Positions 62,290 to 64,000 of a stretch of 64,000 nt of DNA are shown in pieces (the first letter of the stretch is position 1; each line of letters starts with the position of its first letter). The translations under genes were made by a program, and so were the position numbers. The stretch lies in assembly GCA_916613615.1 (NCBI GenBank), contig OU744720.1, positions 1,033,749-1,097,748 of the forward strand, read 5' to 3'. The notes below the pieces were generated by a model. The model saw only the letters and a list, made by a program, of their open reading frames with translations, made no database searches and was not told where the DNA came from. Origin of the DNA: Steromphala cineraria. Taxonomy: Eukaryota > Mollusca > Gastropoda > Trochida > Trochidae.

Positions 62290-64000
62290 AAGCCTTGCTG
62301 CATGGCACCAAAGTTCATTGTTGTATCGCAATCAATGGTTGTCTGTTACAGTGATAACTTTCAAAGCAAGGAATATACAATACATCTAAGGAACTCATTT
62401 AAACAACTCAACAAATGGCAGCCAGTTGTTTCCAAAATCAAACAAATAAATATATTTCTTGTCAATTAAATCAATTTGAAGGAATCCTTTGATACGGTTT
62501 TTTAAATTTATTTTGCAAATCCCAAGGCATTATCCCAGAGTTATTTGAGTGGCTTATTTACTGCTGGGATTCAGACAATATGAAGTCTTCAATCTTGAGT
62601 GTCTCCAAATCATTGATCACAAGCTTCTGAGTTGTTATCAAAGCAAAGTTTAAATTGTCATTTGAAAGGTAACTACACTTATTTATTTTGTAGCCAATTC
62701 AGGGGCTTCTGTAGTTGGTTTTATTCCAAATAGCAAGTTCTGGTCAGAAAGAATTTCAAAAAGAATGTTTTAATCAAAGAAGGAAAGATGGCAGATAATT
62801 TCTGTGATTGCAGTTATTGATTCACCATTCTACTTCTAGGTAATCTAACGGAGAAGTAAGTTGATGTGACAGAAACTTCTGGATGTGAAACCTTTCAACA
62901 ACTTACAACATTTGTGGCTTAAATAAAATGTACAGCTAAATGCTATCCTTTCATTAAACATATCTTATCAATCAGCCCCTCTCCCAAAGCATCCTCTTTA
63001 AATTGTATCTCCCAGGATCAACGTGATATTCATAACTATGCCCATAAAATAAAATAGATTCTCTTGAAAAAATGATTTTTGAGTAATATGATGTTTTTGA
63101 TATTTCATTTGAAATAGATTAAGAAGGTGTCTCAAGCAAAACTTGTGTGAGGTGTGTCTCTCACCGCATCAATCTGATATCCACATCTAACATTAACCAT
63201 TCCACTAGACTAGCATAGATTCCATGAAAAAATGACTTTTTTCATATGAAATTAAACAAGAGAGTGTAGGGGTGAGAATACTAGTCTGGTCAACATTTCT
63301 AGACTTAAGAAGTTTCCTCTGATTGTTTGTGGTCTCAGACAAACCGCCATCCCTGTCCAACTGATTACACTCAGACTTACCACCTCTGTATCACTGCTTT
63401 AAAATCAACCTTTATATGCCTCTTTTGTAACTTGTAATCAAAGTCAGTCAAAAGAAAGTTATTGGTGCATTTAATGAAAGCAGTAGGTAAACATTTAAAA
63501 AATTACAATGTTTTGAACGTTTAACAAATGCACTTATCTGTTGTAAATATTCCACAATAAATCATAACAATATGTTTAAGTGTGTACAACATTTGCCAAC
63601 TGTGTACAACATTTGAATACTGTGCCATACAGTTATCACAGTTATCAACCGAGCAAAAAGCACAATATCAAAACTTATAATCCATCGAAGGAAACCAACA
63701 TAATGCCCCACTATCATCAACAGCAACTGTTTGCAAAGTCTTCAAACTCTACTTTATCATTGTGCCTACCTTCTTGCACCACAAATCCTTTGCTACATGA
63801 AAAGTCCATTTTAACATTCCCCCCCCCCCCCCCCCCTCCTTCAACACCTCTGTTCTACGTCATCATCAGCCTCATCAGTCATCTTGAACAGTCCCTCCAT
63901 CACCCTTTAAACTATCATCACTGGCCACAATTGTCATCACAATTTACTTTGTCATCATCCATCTCCACAGACCCCTATATCATGACCAGTTTACCATACC
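62290..64000. other. Right flank, no gene seen
   Basis: AT-rich DNA; short duplicated ctgtgtacaacatttg at 63579-63616 and a run of 18 C at 63820-63837. No coding signal. Confidence 0.5.

Overview
The window is animal nuclear DNA. One large gene lies on the minus strand with small exons, GT-AG introns, very many minisatellites and several interspersed repeats. A mollusc (bivalve or gastropod) is my best guess. The reason is a family of non-autonomous elements with a tandem-repeat core, an ACGG-type microsatellite and a 3' hairpin, which resembles the pearl/HINE elements I know from bivalves. Amphioxus is not excluded, because minisatellites that start at 5' splice sites have been described there.

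The only host gene I recognise is an extracellular heparan-sulfate 6-O-endosulfatase (Sulf, orthologue of SULF1/SULF2). I could assemble a complete coding model of 16 exons between 36055 (ATG) and 2986 (TAA). All junctions agree in phase, and the total is 2613 nt, or 870 residues, the same size as vertebrate SULF1/2. The formylglycine motif (C-C-P-S-R), the metal ligands (DD near residue 54, DH at 319-320), a furin-type site (RAKR), the basic hydrophilic domain and the conserved C-terminal domain are all present. At least one non-coding 5' exon must lie beyond 36132. I could not place it, and 36.1-64 kb is probably 5' intron or upstream DNA.

The most striking pattern is that many tandem arrays in the gene grew from its own exon edges. 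The last 38 nt of coding exon 3 plus its GT donor are repeated about 67 times (31.2-33.9 kb). The tails plus donors of exons 11, 12 and 4 are repeated 7, 4 and 3 times. The acceptor of exon 9 is repeated about 36 times, the acceptor of exon 2 twice, and the segment containing the stop codon continues as a 52-bp array. The gene is therefore full of decoy splice sites.

A 6.5-kb DIRS-type tyrosine-recombinase retrotransposon (17474-23987) sits in the intron between coding exons 12 and 13, in the same orientation as Sulf. It has 206-bp inverted terminal repeats, an internal complementary region joining copies of both ends, an open gag-like ORF, a broken RT-RNase H-methyltransferase-like ORF and a tyrosine recombinase with all catalytic residues.

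Other repeats are five near-complete hairpin-ended elements of two subfamilies (all on the + strand), two foldback elements (one a perfect 61-bp palindrome), a tRNA-derived SINE, an element rich in TGACCTTTGACC motifs inserted in a CA-rich array, and some 20 further minisatellites. From 36.1 to 64 kb I see no convincing protein-coding gene; the long ORFs there are products of tandem repeats.
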